This document shows, in pieces, positions 27,489-37,389 of a DNA stretch of 64,000 nucleotides. Within the stretch, counting starts at the first letter, position 1; each line of letters begins with the position of its first letter. Source of the DNA: Candidatus Mediterraneibacter stercoripullorum (GTDB lineage: Bacteria; Bacillota; Clostridia; Lachnospirales; Lachnospiraceae); NCBI GenBank assembly GCA_019115765.1, contig DXCZ01000095.1:1-64000 (forward strand), in the 5' to 3' direction. The notes beneath the pieces are model-generated. The model was not told the origin of the DNA, searched no databases, and was given only the letters and a program-made list of their open reading frames with translations. The translations under genes and the position numbers were made by a program.

Positions 27489-28778
27489 TTACTCTTCTAC
27501 TGCTGCCTCTGTAATGAAAGTAACCGCATCCTGAACCGCGATATCTTCTTTCATCTGTTTCTTTTCATTCTCTCCCATGAACTCTTTCAGCTTGTCAACT
27601 TCCATCTGATAGGACTCAGCCATCTTTGTGAGTTCTTCGTCAAGACGCTCGTCAGAAACCTCTATATTCTCTGCTGCGGCTACTGCTTCCAGCACCAGTC
27701 TTGTGCGGATACGCTTCTCTGCCTGAGGCTTCAGCTCTTCCATCATCTTCTCCTCAGACAGCCCTGTGAACTGGAAGTACTGCTCCAGAGTCAGGCCCTG
27801 CTGCATAATGCGGCGTGCGAAATCATCCGCCATCTGTCTTGCCTGAAGATCGATCATCGGCTCAGGAATATCGATCTGTGCATTCTCCACAGCCTTCTCT
27901 ACAGCCTGATCCTCTTTCTTCTGTTTTGCGTCATTTTCTTTACGCTCTTTCAGTCTGCCCTTCACTTCTGCCTTGTACTCTTCCAGAGTCTCGCTTTCCT
28001 CAGAAACATCAGAAGCAAACTCGTCATCCAGCTCAGGAAGCTCTTTTACCTTGATCTCGTGTACTGTGCATTTGAAGACAGCTGCCTTGCCTGCCAGATC
28101 CTTTGCCTGATAATCCTCAGGGAAGGTCACATTGACTTCTACTTCCTTTCCGATCTCTGCACCGATCAGCTGCTCCTCGAATCCCGGAATAAAGGAACCG
28201 GAACCGATTGTCAGCGGGTAATTTTCTCCCTTGCCGCCATCAAAAGCTTCACCATCAACAAAGCCTTCGAAATCAAGAACGACCTGATCCTTATCCTGAA
28301 CAGCTCTATCAGTCACTTCTACTGTTCTTGCATTGCGCTCGCGCTCTCTTTCGATTTCCTGGTCAACTTCTTCATCTGTAACTTCTGTAGAAATCTTATC
28401 CACTTTCAGTCCTTTATATTCACCAAGCTCAACTCCCGGCTTTACAGCTACTTCTGCCGTAAAGATAAACGGTTTTCCTTTTTCAAGCTGAGTAACCTCA
28501 ACCTTCGGCTGGGAAACGATCTCGAGCTCACACTCATCATAAGCTTTTCCGTACGCCTCGGAGATCATATGATTTGCTGCCTCATCGTAGAATACTTCCG
28601 GTCCGTACATCTTCTCGATCATCTGGCGCGGTACTTTTCCCTTACGGAATCCCGGAAGGCTGATCTTGCTGCGCTCTTTCAGATATGCTGCCTGAAGCGC
28701 CTTCTCCACTTCATCTGCTGACACTTCAATGGTCAGTTTTGCCATATTATGTTCTAATTTTTCTACCTGTAAACTCAT
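27489..28778 (-). CDS. tig: Trigger factor
   Basis: This is the ribosome-associated chaperone and prolyl isomerase. The 429 aa chain has the N-terminal ribosome-binding domain with the signature GFRKGKVPR. A central FKBP-type isomerase domain follows (about 160-245, DQVVLDFEGFVDGEAFDGGKG in part). The C-terminal helical arms are Lys/Glu rich. The ATG lies behind AAGGAGG. It is the first gene of the protein quality-control operon. Confidence 0.97.
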   Translation of the reverse strand: MSLQVEKLEHNMAKLTIEVSADEVEKALQAAYLKERSKISLPGFRKGKVPRQMIEKMYGPEVFYDEAANHMISEAYGKAYDECELEIVSQPKVEVTQLEKGKPFIFTAEVAVKPGVELGEYKGLKVDKISTEVTDEEVDQEIERERERNARTVEVTDRAVQDKDQVVLDFEGFVDGEAFDGGKGENYPLTIGSGSFIPGFEEQLIGAEIGKEVEVNVTFPEDYQAKDLAGKAAVFKCTVHEIKVKELPELDDEFASDVSEESETLEEYKAEVKGRLKERKENDAKQKKEDQAVEKAVENAQIDIPEPMIDLQARQMADDFARRIMQQGLTLEQYFQFTGLSEEKMMEELKPQAEKRIRTRLVLEAVAAAENIEVSDERLDEELTKMAESYQMEVDKLKEFMGENEKKQMKEDIAVQDAVTFITEAAVEE

Positions 28779-28909
28779 TTTCTTCCTCCTTGATAGTGCA
28801 AATCCTGGGTGTGCATTTCCTATGGCACAATATATTTGCAGTCATTGTAATAGTATATCACACAACCCCTTATATTGCCAGTGTTTTTTGTATATAAAAT
28901 TGCAACTGT

Positions 28910-29461
28910 TTACACATTATAAACAATGGATTTTCTGATTTCCTCTGATTTCGCATCCCCACAGAGCAGAGATGTAAGTCTGAGGGCAAATGGGATGGCC
29001 GCTCCCATGCCTCGTCCAGTAATGATATGTCCGTCAACTATCTCAGGAACTTTCAGAACTTCCTCACAGTCAAGTTCATCCTCAAACGATGGGTATGCGC
29101 ACGCTTTTCTTCCCTTAATCATTCCCAGCTCACTTAAAATACTCGGGGCCGCGCAGATGGCCGCAATATATTTTTTCTCTTCATCATATGTCTTCAGCAG
29201 ACTCCGCAGTCCCTCATGCGCCTTCAGATTCAGTGTTCCCGGCATTCCCCCGGGCAGTACCAGCATATCTGCACTTTCCGCGCTGATATCTTCGAACAGA
29301 ACGTCCGCATCTACCAGGATATTATGAGCCCCATGTATCTGCTTTCTTCCCATAACAGACACTGTATTAACCTCTACTCCTGCGCGCCTCAACACATCCA
29401 CAACAGTCAGTCCTTCGATCTCCTCAAAACCATCTGCAAGAAACACATATGCTTTCTTCAT
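28910..29461 (-). CDS. DJ-1/PfpI superfamily protein (YajL-like)
   Basis: The 183 aa protein starts KKAYVFLADGFEEIEGL, which contains the conserved Glu. It has VLPGGMPGTLNL and the nucleophile-elbow Cys in AAICAAPSILSELG, followed by GRKACAYPSFED. This is the DJ-1 subgroup that includes YajL and ThiJ-like proteins, linked to oxidative or carbonyl-stress protection; the exact activity is debated. The ATG at 29461 follows GGAGG. Confidence 0.93.
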   Translation of the reverse strand: MKKAYVFLADGFEEIEGLTVVDVLRRAGVEVNTVSVMGRKQIHGAHNILVDADVLFEDISAESADMLVLPGGMPGTLNLKAHEGLRSLLKTYDEEKKYIAAICAAPSILSELGMIKGRKACAYPSFEDELDCEEVLKVPEIVDGHIITGRGMGAAIPFALRLTSLLCGDAKSEEIRKSIVYNV

Positions 29462-29666
29462 AAAATATACCTCCTGCCAGTGCAATTAATAACCCATTGA
29501 CAAGTTTAGCAGAGAAAAGGTGTAAATGCAATGGTTTACAAATTTTCTACAGGGGATTATTATAAGACATGCAGTTTCCTCTGTGATCATGCAGGATACA
29601 GACTTCTGATCCCGCATACTCGCAGAGAATACACAGACTTACCAATCAAAAAGGAGAACAGATAAC

Positions 29667-30125
29667 ATGGAAATCGAGAGAAAATTTCTTGTTGAGCCAG
29701 ACAGACTTCCTTTCCGGCCAGAAGAGTATCCTCACAGAAAGATTGAACAGGCCTATCTATGCACATCACCGGTTGTGCGGATACGCAGGGACGGCGATGA
29801 ATATTATCTTACCTATAAGTCCAAAGGTCTGATGGTCCGGGAGGAATATAACCTTCCTCTGACCGAAGAAGCTTACCGACATCTCCGTGAAAAAGCAGAC
29901 GGCCGCATCATAGAAAAGACACGCTACGTAATACCGCTGGAAAGCAGCCTCGCACTGGAGCTGGATATATTCGAAGGAGATCTCGCACCGCTTGTACTGG
30001 GTGAGATCGAATTTCCGGATGAAGGATCCGCCAGAGACTATCACGCACCGGAATGGCTTGGAGAGGATGTCACATACTCAACTCTGTATCATAACAGTAC
30101 TCTGAGCCAGATACCAGTAAAATAA
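29667..30125 (+). CDS. CYTH domain protein
   Basis: The 152 aa protein begins with the signature MEIERKFLV (ExExK motif). It then has charged beta strands typical of the triphosphate tunnel fold (VVRIRRDGDEYYLTYKSKG, REEYNLPL, KTRYVIPL, LALELDIFEG, LGEIEFPDE). CYTH proteins hydrolyse inorganic triphosphate or related compounds with a divalent metal. Its substrate here is unknown. It lies alone between two short intergenic regions. Confidence 0.93.
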   Translation: MEIERKFLVEPDRLPFRPEEYPHRKIEQAYLCTSPVVRIRRDGDEYYLTYKSKGLMVREEYNLPLTEEAYRHLREKADGRIIEKTRYVIPLESSLALELDIFEGDLAPLVLGEIEFPDEGSARDYHAPEWLGEDVTYSTLYHNSTLSQIPVK

Positions 30126-30253
30126 AGCCACATTTTGTTGCTCTTTCCGCTTACTTTTCGTTTCGTTGCATATAAGTCCATTTTCGGGAAAAGTTGTTAT
30201 AATGAAGACTAATTTTAACGATTTCATTATGTTTCCCGATGGAGGTATCTCAT

Positions 30254-30634
30254 TTGTCGAACGTGCAACTGATCGAAAATCTGCGCAGACTGAGAAAAGA
30301 TCACAAATTCACACAATTACAGATCAGTAAGAAGCTGAACATATCACGGCAGGCATATTCTAATTATGAAACAGGCCAGAGAATTCCAGATGTAGATACC
30401 CTGATCCGTCTTGCCGACATTTATCATATCACTCTGGAACAGCTGATCACCCAGCCGTGTTCCGGAGACGGCGTCATCAACGAGAGCCAGGGACCGTATA
30501 GTCCCGGAATGATCATTGATACCGCTGACACGGTTTATCTGACAAGAGAAGAGATCGATCTTCTTACTCATTACCGCAACGCATCCAGCGATGACCGCAG
30601 GCTTGTCCGGAAGGTTCTCGCTCTTCCCGAGTGA
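30254..30634 (+). CDS. XRE-family transcriptional regulator
   Basis: Residues about 5-65 form a Cro/CI-type helix-turn-helix (IENLRRLRKDHKFTQLQISK, NISRQAYSNYETGQRIPD). The C-terminal half contains LTREEIDLLTHYR and ends SSDDRRLVRKVL, a common tail in clostridial XRE proteins. TTG 30254 is preferred as start because GGAGG lies about 8 nt upstream; the ATG at 30239 overlaps that site and has no ribosome site of its own. The target is unknown. Confidence 0.87.
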   Translation: MSNVQLIENLRRLRKDHKFTQLQISKKLNISRQAYSNYETGQRIPDVDTLIRLADIYHITLEQLITQPCSGDGVINESQGPYSPGMIIDTADTVYLTREEIDLLTHYRNASSDDRRLVRKVLALPE

Positions 30635-30707
30635 TATCCTGTAAAGCACCGACATTGAAAATGTCAGGAAAAGACAGGGAGCGGAAACACACAGAGAACA
30701 GAATAAT

Positions 30708-30754
30708 AAAAAGCACAGGCAGCATTTTCTGAAATGTTCTGTCTGTGCTTTTTT
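30708..30754. terminator. Bidirectional terminator between the XRE gene and the ApgM-like gene
   Basis: AAAAAGCACAG and CTGTGCTTTTTT, with an inner CAG/CTG, form a stem flanked by A and T runs. It can therefore end transcripts from both convergent genes. Confidence 0.85.
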
Positions 30755-30781
30755 ATATCTCTTATATCTGTTTATCCGATA

Positions 30782-31993
30782 TTACTGCTGAGTCTTTTCA
30801 ATCAGATGATCAATCAGACGGCATCCTTTTTCCACGAATACACCTGTTTCACGTCCGCTCTTTTCACTGTAACTGTTCTTTCCCTCTGCAGGGGCTGTAC
30901 TGTCATAGAGCATATAAGGAACCGGATCGCCAGTATGTGTACGGACATGTACCGGTGTCGGATGATCTGGAAGCACCAGCATACGGAAAGGAATATTCTC
31001 TGCAGACAATGCTTCCACGACAGGGCCGATGATCATTCTGTCAATAGACTCGATCGCCTGGATTTTTTTCTCCGCACTGCCCTGATGTCCCATCTCGTCC
31101 GGAGCTTCGATATGTACATACACAAAATCAAATCCGTCTTCGGACAGTGCCGTAACAGCAGCCTGCCCTTTTCCGGCATAGTTTGTATCCAGCCCTCCAT
31201 TTGCTCCTTCGACGATGATATTATGCATACCGGCGCCAACAGCAATCCCCTTCAGGAGATCGACAGCCGAGATCATTGCTCCTTTCACACCGTTCTTCTC
31301 CTCAAAGGAAGTCAGTGCGGGACGGGTCCCCGCTCCCCAGAACCAGGCTGAATTAGCAGGATTCTTTCCTTCTGCCCTGCGCTTCACATTAATCGGATGA
31401 TCCTTCAGGATATCATAGCTCCTCTCCATCATCTCACGCAGGACCGGATCTCCCGGAAGATATTCCCCGATCCTTTTTGTAAGAATATCATGGGGCGCAG
31501 TCAATTCTACAACGCTCCCGTTCTTCATGATCAGAAGATGTCTGTAACTCGTGCCCACATAGAACGTATATCCATCCCGTTCAAGCTTCTCCTTCAGAGC
31601 TTCGATAAGAACAGCAGCCTCTTCCGTACTGATCTCCCCTGAACTGTGATCAAGAATCCTCCGGTCACTGTAGTTTTCCTCTTCCTCGGATAAGGTAACA
31701 AGATTACAGCGGAAAGATACATCCGATGCATCCATATCTGCCCCGATGCTCAGAGCCTCCAGAGGGGAGCGACCGGAATAATATACCTCCGGATCATATC
31801 CGATCACGGACAGATTGGCAGTATCACTTCCCGGAGCCATTCCCTCCGGAACTGTCCGCACCATACCGATCTCGGAAACTTTTGCCAGACGGTCCATATT
31901 CGGCGTCGCAGCGGCTTCAAGCGGCGTCTTTCCTTCCAGCTCGGGAAGCGGTTCATCCGCCATCCCGTCACATAATATTACAATATACTTCAT
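30782..31993 (-). CDS. ApgM-family phosphoglycerate mutase-like protein, possible homoserine kinase
   Basis: The 403 aa alkaline-phosphatase-superfamily protein begins MKYIVILCDGMADEPLPEL and has the metal/catalytic motif GSDTANLSVIGYDP and the late EAPDEMGHQG and DHPTPVHVRTHTGDP. It belongs to the archaeal-type cofactor-independent phosphoglycerate mutase group. A subset lying beside homoserine dehydrogenase has been proposed to be an alternative homoserine kinase. Here it lies 105 bp downstream of hom, and no thrB is in view. Phosphoglycerate mutase remains the other possibility. The ATG at 31993 follows GGAAGG. Confidence 0.85.
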   Translation of the reverse strand: MKYIVILCDGMADEPLPELEGKTPLEAAATPNMDRLAKVSEIGMVRTVPEGMAPGSDTANLSVIGYDPEVYYSGRSPLEALSIGADMDASDVSFRCNLVTLSEEEENYSDRRILDHSSGEISTEEAAVLIEALKEKLERDGYTFYVGTSYRHLLIMKNGSVVELTAPHDILTKRIGEYLPGDPVLREMMERSYDILKDHPINVKRRAEGKNPANSAWFWGAGTRPALTSFEEKNGVKGAMISAVDLLKGIAVGAGMHNIIVEGANGGLDTNYAGKGQAAVTALSEDGFDFVYVHIEAPDEMGHQGSAEKKIQAIESIDRMIIGPVVEALSAENIPFRMLVLPDHPTPVHVRTHTGDPVPYMLYDSTAPAEGKNSYSEKSGRETGVFVEKGCRLIDHLIEKTQQ

Positions 31994-32098
31994 CTCTTCT
32001 GCCTTCCCTGTGGTTTTCATTCTGCGGCTGTCCGGATCATTCTCGGGCCGGAAGCCGCAGTATATATATATCCTGACCGACATCTGATCGGGCAGATA

Positions 32099-33316
32099 TC
32101 AGTCTTCCACACGTATCATATGAATAATATCCGCGAACTTTTCCGCATTTGTCTGATATTCTCTCTCTGACATCACACTGGTCACAAACCCGAACTCATC
32201 GTTCAGCTCAGGAACACTGACAACACGGACCTGACCAAATGCAGCCTCTATTTCCTGCTTACGTTCCTCCGCATTTCCCTTCATACGCACAAAGAAGCGC
32301 TTGCAAGTATCCTCAATCGGAAGCAGAGTCAGCTTTTCCTCATCCCACATTGTCATGATATTTCTGTGGAGATGCTTCGCTTCATCCACCACATCGGCAA
32401 CTACCGCACTTGCAGTAGGCAGCTTTCCTGCCCCGCTTCCATAGAACATGGCATCCCCTAATACATTACCGTTTACAAAGACCGCATTGAACACTCCATT
32501 TACGTTGTACAGAGGATGCTCCCTTCCCAGAAGCGCCGGAGCCACGATAGCGTGAAGATGATCTTCATGACGTTTACTTGAAGCAAGAAGCTTGATCGTC
32601 ATATCCATGGCTTTTGCATACATCATGTCCTTCTTCGTGATCTTAGTGATTCCCTCTGTATAAATATCCTCGAAGTCCACCTGCTGTCCGGAGATCAGGG
32701 AAGAAAGGATCGCGATCTTCCTGCATGCGTCATATCCTTCCACATCTGCTTCCGGATTGCGCTCCGCATAGCCGTTATCCTGAGCTTCCTTCAGCACTTC
32801 ATCATAATCTGCCCCCTCATAGAACATCTTTGTGAGCATATAGTTTGTCGTTCCATTGAGGATTCCTGTGATTTCCTCGATCTCATCAGCTGTAATACAG
32901 GAGTTCAGAGCCCGGATGATCGGGATCCCGCCGCCCACACTTGCCTCGAACAGAAAATTAATGTCCCTGTCCCTGGCTATGGACAGCAGCTCAGCTCCGT
33001 GTTTCGCAACAAGCGCCTTATTGGAAGTTGCCACACTCTTGCCGGCTTCCAGGCACCTCTTTACAAATGTATAGGCCGGTTCGATGCCTCCCATGACCTC
33101 TACTACAATCTGTATTTCCGGATCGTTGATGATCACGTCCACGTCATGGACGATCTTCTCCTGGATCGGATCCCCGGGGAAATCCCGGATATCCAGTACA
33201 TATTTTACATTGATCTCATCGCCTGCACGCTTATTGATAATGGCACCGTTTGTATTGATCACTTCCACTACTCCGGATCCTACTGTGCCGTATCCCATTA
33301 CCGCTATATTAACCAT
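32099..33316 (-). CDS. hom: Homoserine dehydrogenase
   Basis: It reduces aspartate semialdehyde to homoserine for threonine and methionine. The 405 aa chain has an NAD(P)-binding start (VNIAVMGYGTVGSG), the catalytic core (SNKALVAKHG, EASVGGGIPIIRAL, GILNGTTNYMLTKM, AERNPEADVEGYDACRK) and an ACT-like C-terminal domain for feedback control. The ATG at 33316, behind AAAGGAAG, overlaps the end of prfB by 8 nt. Translational coupling to a release factor gene is unusual. Confidence 0.97.
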   Translation of the reverse strand: MVNIAVMGYGTVGSGVVEVINTNGAIINKRAGDEINVKYVLDIRDFPGDPIQEKIVHDVDVIINDPEIQIVVEVMGGIEPAYTFVKRCLEAGKSVATSNKALVAKHGAELLSIARDRDINFLFEASVGGGIPIIRALNSCITADEIEEITGILNGTTNYMLTKMFYEGADYDEVLKEAQDNGYAERNPEADVEGYDACRKIAILSSLISGQQVDFEDIYTEGITKITKKDMMYAKAMDMTIKLLASSKRHEDHLHAIVAPALLGREHPLYNVNGVFNAVFVNGNVLGDAMFYGSGAGKLPTASAVVADVVDEAKHLHRNIMTMWDEEKLTLLPIEDTCKRFFVRMKGNAEERKQEIEAAFGQVRVVSVPELNDEFGFVTSVMSEREYQTNAEKFADIIHMIRVED

Positions 33317-34437
33317 TGCTTCTTCCTTTCTGTACTTCTGCATCCATGCTTAAATATGCGTTGATAAACGGATCGATATTGCCGTCCATCACACTGTTCA
33401 CATTACTGATCTCAGCATTCGTCCTGTGATCTTTTACCATCGTATACGGCTGCATGACATATGACCGGATCTGATTTCCGAAATTGATGTCCTTTACCTC
33501 GCCGCGGATATCAGACATTTTTTCTGCCTGCTCCTGCTGCTTCATCAGATACAGCTTGGATTTGAGCATCTGCATCGCTTTGTCCTTGTTCATATGCTGA
33601 GAACGCTCATTCTGACACTGCACCACGATTCCGGTAGGAAGATGGGTAATACGCACTGCAGACGAAGTCTTATTGATATGCTGTCCGCCTGCGCCGCTGG
33701 ACCGGTAAGTATCAATCTTCAGATCGTCATCATTAATCTCGATGTCAATATCTTCTTCAATGTCCGGGATCACATCACAGGATGCAAAAGACGTCTGCCG
33801 TTTTCCCGCCGCATTAAACGGGGAAATCCTGACAAGTCTGTGAACTCCCTTTTCCGAGCGCAGATAACCATATGCGTTTTCTCCTGCCACCTCGAAGGTC
33901 ACGCCTTTGATACCGGCCACATCTCCTTCCAGATAGTCCAGCATCTCAACGGAAAATCCTTTTTTCTCTGCCCATCTCGTATACATACGGTACAGCATGT
34001 TGGTCCAGTCGCATGCTTCTGTCCCGCCCGCACCGGCGTGGAGAGTAACAATAGCATTGTCCTTGTCATAAGGTCCGATCAGAAGAGTTCCGATCCGCAG
34101 TTCTTCAAAAGACTCCTCAAACTGTTCTAGTTCTTCTTCAATTCCTTTGACCGTATCTTCATCCGCCTCTTCTTCACTCATCTCGATAAGAAGCATCATG
34201 TCATCATAATCAGAGTACAGTTTCTCGATCTGTTTTACAGAGTCCTGCAGACTCTTCAATTCTTTCATGACCTGCTGGGAAACCTCCGGTTCATCCCAGA
34301 ATCCCGGTTCCTCCAGCCTTTTTTCAAGTTCTTCGATCCTTAACTTCTTTGAAGCCAGGTCAAAGTGAATCCCTCAAATCTTTCAGCGGTTCTTCATAAG
34401 CGCCCAGTCTGGACTTTAATTCATCTAATAAAACCAC
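33309..34437 (-). CDS. prfB: Peptide chain release factor 2 with programmed +1 frameshift
   Basis: RF2 ends translation at UGA and UAA. A first frame starts at GTG 34437 behind AGAGGTG and reads 25 codons to CTT-TGA-C (TGA at 34362-34360). After a +1 slip it continues as DLASKKLRIEEL to the stop at 33309, for about 375 aa in total. The main frame contains the catalytic GGQ (SSGAGGQHIN) and an SPF-type recognition motif (RISPFNAAG). UGA at codon 26 preceded by CUU is the classic autoregulatory site; the upstream Shine-Dalgarno-like AGGGA is weaker and farther than in E. coli. The GTG start is inferred. Confidence 0.92.
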
Positions 34438-34474
34438 CTTAATCACCTCTTTCAGAAAATTTTATATTATATTT

Positions 34475-34509
34475 TCAGACTGATCTGCCGCAGAAGCATC
34501 TCAGTCTGA
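34475..34509. terminator. Hairpin between secA and prfB
   Basis: TCAGACTGA and TCAGTCTGA form a 9-bp stem. The T run is on the plus-strand side, so terminator function for secA is uncertain. An AT-rich TATAAT-containing stretch follows before prfB. Confidence 0.4.
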
Positions 34510-34544
34510 TTTTCCTTTTCAACAGAAAGCCGGCCTGATCCTGA

Positions 34545-37124
34545 TCAGACTGCTTTCTTCCTTCCGCAGCACTGCTTGTATTTCTTGCCGCTGCCGCATG
34601 GACAGGGATCGTTAGGATAGATTTTCTTGTCCTGTCGCTTCTTTGGCGCGCGGACAGCGCTGTCATCCTTGTTGGTTCCGGTAACCTTTGCTACTTCCTC
34701 ACGCTCAACCTTCTGCTCCACACGGATATGGAACAGGGTACGGATCGTAGACTCGGCGATTGCATTGGTCATGGCGCCGAACATATCGTATCCCATCATC
34801 TTATACTCTACAAGCGGATCTCTCTGGCCATATGCCTGGAGACCGATTCCCTGACGGAGCTGCTCCATATCGTCAATATGATCCATCCATCTGGCGTCGA
34901 TTACCTTCAGAAGAACGACACGTTCTACTTCTCTGATCTGTTCTGCCTCCGGGAACTCTGCCTCTTTCGCCTCATAGGCTTTGACAGCCCTCTCTTTCAG
35001 AAGGTGTTTGAGCTCTTTCTGACGCATGTCAGAGCACTCTTCCACAGTAGGCAGCTCCAGCTGCGGAATCACATTATGAAGGTTCACGTCAAGTCCCTTG
35101 AGATCCCACTCATCAGACTCTGCTTCCGGTGAAGCAAAACGATCCGTCAGATTCTCCACATATTCTGTGATCATATTATAGATCGTGTCACGCATGCTCT
35201 CGCCGTCAAGCACACGTCTGCGCTCTCCATATATGATCTCTCTCTGCTCATTCATTACCTGATCATATTCCAGCAGGTTCTTACGAATACCGAAGTTGTT
35301 GTTTTCCAGTTTCTTCTGAGCTTTCTCTATAGCGCTTGAAAGCATCTTATGCTCGATCTGCTCTCCGTCTTCTACTCCCAGAGTATTGAATACTCCCATC
35401 AGACGTTCGGAGCCGAACAGTCTGAGGAGGTCATCCTCCAGAGAAATATAGAATCTTGACTCACCAGGATCTCCCTGACGACCGGAACGGCCGCGGAGCT
35501 GGTTGTCAATACGGCGGGACTCATGACGCTCTGTACCAATGATCTTCAGACCGCCGGCTGCTCTTGCGTCATCATCCAGCTTGATGTCTGTACCACGTCC
35601 GGCCATGTTCGTCGCAATGGTCACAGCGCCATGGACACCTGCGTCCGCAACAATCTCCGCCTCAAGTTCATGGTACTTCGCATTCAGGACATTATGCTTG
35701 ATGCCTTCCTTTTTCAGCATCTTGCTGAGCAGTTCAGAGACTTCGATCGTAATGGTTCCCACCAGCACCGGCTGTCCGGTAGCGTGGGCTTCTTTTACCG
35801 CCTTAACGACCGCCTCGTATTTTTCTCTCTTTGTCTTATATACAGCATCTTCCAGGTCAACTCTCTGTACAGGAACATTCGTCGGAATCTCAACCACGTC
35901 CATGCCATAAATGTCGCGAAACTCCTTTTCCTCAGTGAGAGCTGTACCGGTCATACCACTCTTCTTATCGAATTTATTGAACAGGTTCTGGAATGTGATC
36001 GTAGCAAGCGTCTTACTCTCCCGGCGTACTTTCACATGCTCTTTTGCCTCGATTGCCTGATGCAGTCCGTCTGAATAGCGCCGGCCCGGCATGATACGTC
36101 CTGTAAATTCATCAACGATCATAACCTCGCCTTCCGGTGTTACCACATAATCCTGATCCCGGAACATAAGATTATGTGCCCGAAGAGCAAGAATGATATT
36201 ATGCTGTATCTCGAGATTTTCCGGATCGGCAAGATTTTCAATATGAAAGAACTTCTCAACCTTTTTCACGCCGTCTTCTGTCAGGTTAACCGCTTTTTCC
36301 TTCTCATTTACGATAAAGTCGCCGGTCTCTTCGATCTCTTCGCCCATGATGGCATTCATCTTTGAGAATTCACCACTGGCTTCACCACGCTCCAGCTGTC
36401 GTGCCAGAATATCGCATGCCTCATAGAGACTGGTTGATTTGCCGCTCTGACCGGAGATGATCAGCGGAGTCCGAGCCTCGTCGATCAGAACAGAGTCAAC
36501 CTCATCGATAATAGCAAAATGAAGTCCTCTCTGGACAAGCTGCTCTTTATATATGACCATATTATCACGCAGGTAATCAAAGCCAAGTTCGTTGTTTGTT
36601 ACATATGTGATATCACAGTTATATGCCGCACGACGTTCATCATTATCCATACTGTTCAGCACAACGCCTACGGTAAGTCCGAGGAATTCATGAACCTTTC
36701 CCATCCATTCCGCGTCACGCTTTGCCAGATAGTCATTGACGGTAACAATGTGGACTCCCTTACCTTCCAGTGCGTTCAAGTATGCTGGAAGTGTAGACAC
36801 AAGCGTCTTTCCTTCTCCTGTCTTCATCTCAGCAATACGCCCCTGATGAAGAACGACTCCGCCAATCAGCTGCACCCGGTAATGACGCATGCCAATGCTT
36901 CGAAACGCTCCTTCACGTACAACCGCATATGCCTCTGGCAGGATATCATCCAGAGTCTCTCCTTCTTTCAGGCGTTCTTTAAATTCTCTTGTTTTCCCCC
37001 TGAGTTCCTCATCGGACAGCGCCTTCATCTCCGGCTCCAGCGCCTCGATCTGGTCGATCACCGGACGAATACGCTTCAGCTCGTTCTCACTGTGGGTGCC
37101 GAAAATCTTCTCTATTATACCCAT
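34545..37124 (-). CDS. secA: Preprotein translocase ATPase SecA
   Basis: SecA drives secretion through SecYEG. The 859 aa chain has nucleotide-binding domain 1 with Walker [11 protein letters not shown] and the DEAD-like [12 protein letters not shown]. It also has the preprotein cross-linking domain, NBD2 ([28 protein letters not shown]), and a C-terminal zinc-binding SEC-C tail, [15 protein letters not shown] Lys-rich linker precedes the tail. It stands alone after a terminator and is followed by prfB. All expected domains are intact. Confidence 0.98.
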   Translation of the reverse strand: MGIIEKIFGTHSENELKRIRPVIDQIEALEPEMKALSDEELRGKTREFKERLKEGETLDDILPEAYAVVREGAFRSIGMRHYRVQLIGGVVLHQGRIAEMKTGEGKTLVSTLPAYLNALEGKGVHIVTVNDYLAKRDAEWMGKVHEFLGLTVGVVLNSMDNDERRAAYNCDITYVTNNELGFDYLRDNMVIYKEQLVQRGLHFAIIDEVDSVLIDEARTPLIISGQSGKSTSLYEACDILARQLERGEASGEFSKMNAIMGEEIEETGDFIVNEKEKAVNLTEDGVKKVEKFFHIENLADPENLEIQHNIILALRAHNLMFRDQDYVVTPEGEVMIVDEFTGRIMPGRRYSDGLHQAIEAKEHVKVRRESKTLATITFQNLFNKFDKKSGMTGTALTEEKEFRDIYGMDVVEIPTNVPVQRVDLEDAVYKTKREKYEAVVKAVKEAHATGQPVLVGTITIEVSELLSKMLKKEGIKHNVLNAKYHELEAEIVADAGVHGAVTIATNMAGRGTDIKLDDDARAAGGLKIIGTERHESRRIDNQLRGRSGRQGDPGESRFYISLEDDLLRLFGSERLMGVFNTLGVEDGEQIEHKMLSSAIEKAQKKLENNNFGIRKNLLEYDQVMNEQREIIYGERRRVLDGESMRDTIYNMITEYVENLTDRFASPEAESDEWDLKGLDVNLHNVIPQLELPTVEECSDMRQKELKHLLKERAVKAYEAKEAEFPEAEQIREVERVVLLKVIDARWMDHIDDMEQLRQGIGLQAYGQRDPLVEYKMMGYDMFGAMTNAIAESTIRTLFHIRVEQKVEREEVAKVTGTNKDDSAVRAPKKRQDKKIYPNDPCPCGSGKKYKQCCGRKKAV

Positions 37125-37310
37125 TTTCCGTAACTAACTCCTTAAAATAAATTTGACATTACAGTACAGCGGACAGCTGCTTTCAACAAATACTACACAT
37201 CCACTGTTCCGATTTCAGATGCCACTCCGTTTTCCATTCTAACACTAACTCTGTCTCAATTCAACCAGTTCATAACTTGTTAACAAATCAAGGTTGCAGT
37301 TCACACTGTA

Positions 37311-37371
37311 CTCAGGAAAAGGAGAACGCAGCGTCATGCTTGCATGTAAGAGGCATTCTCCTTTTCCTGAG
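37311..37371 (-). terminator. Long inverted repeat between hisA and secA
   Basis: CTCAGGAAAAGGAGAA and TTCTCCTTTTCCTGAG are perfect 16-bp arms around a 29-nt loop. There is no T tract beyond the stem, but one arm is itself pyrimidine-rich. A small GCGAGT/ACTCGC hairpin follows at 37374-37388. It probably ends hisA transcription, though the form is atypical. Confidence 0.6.
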
Positions 37372-37389
37372 GGCGAGTAAAACTCGCAA

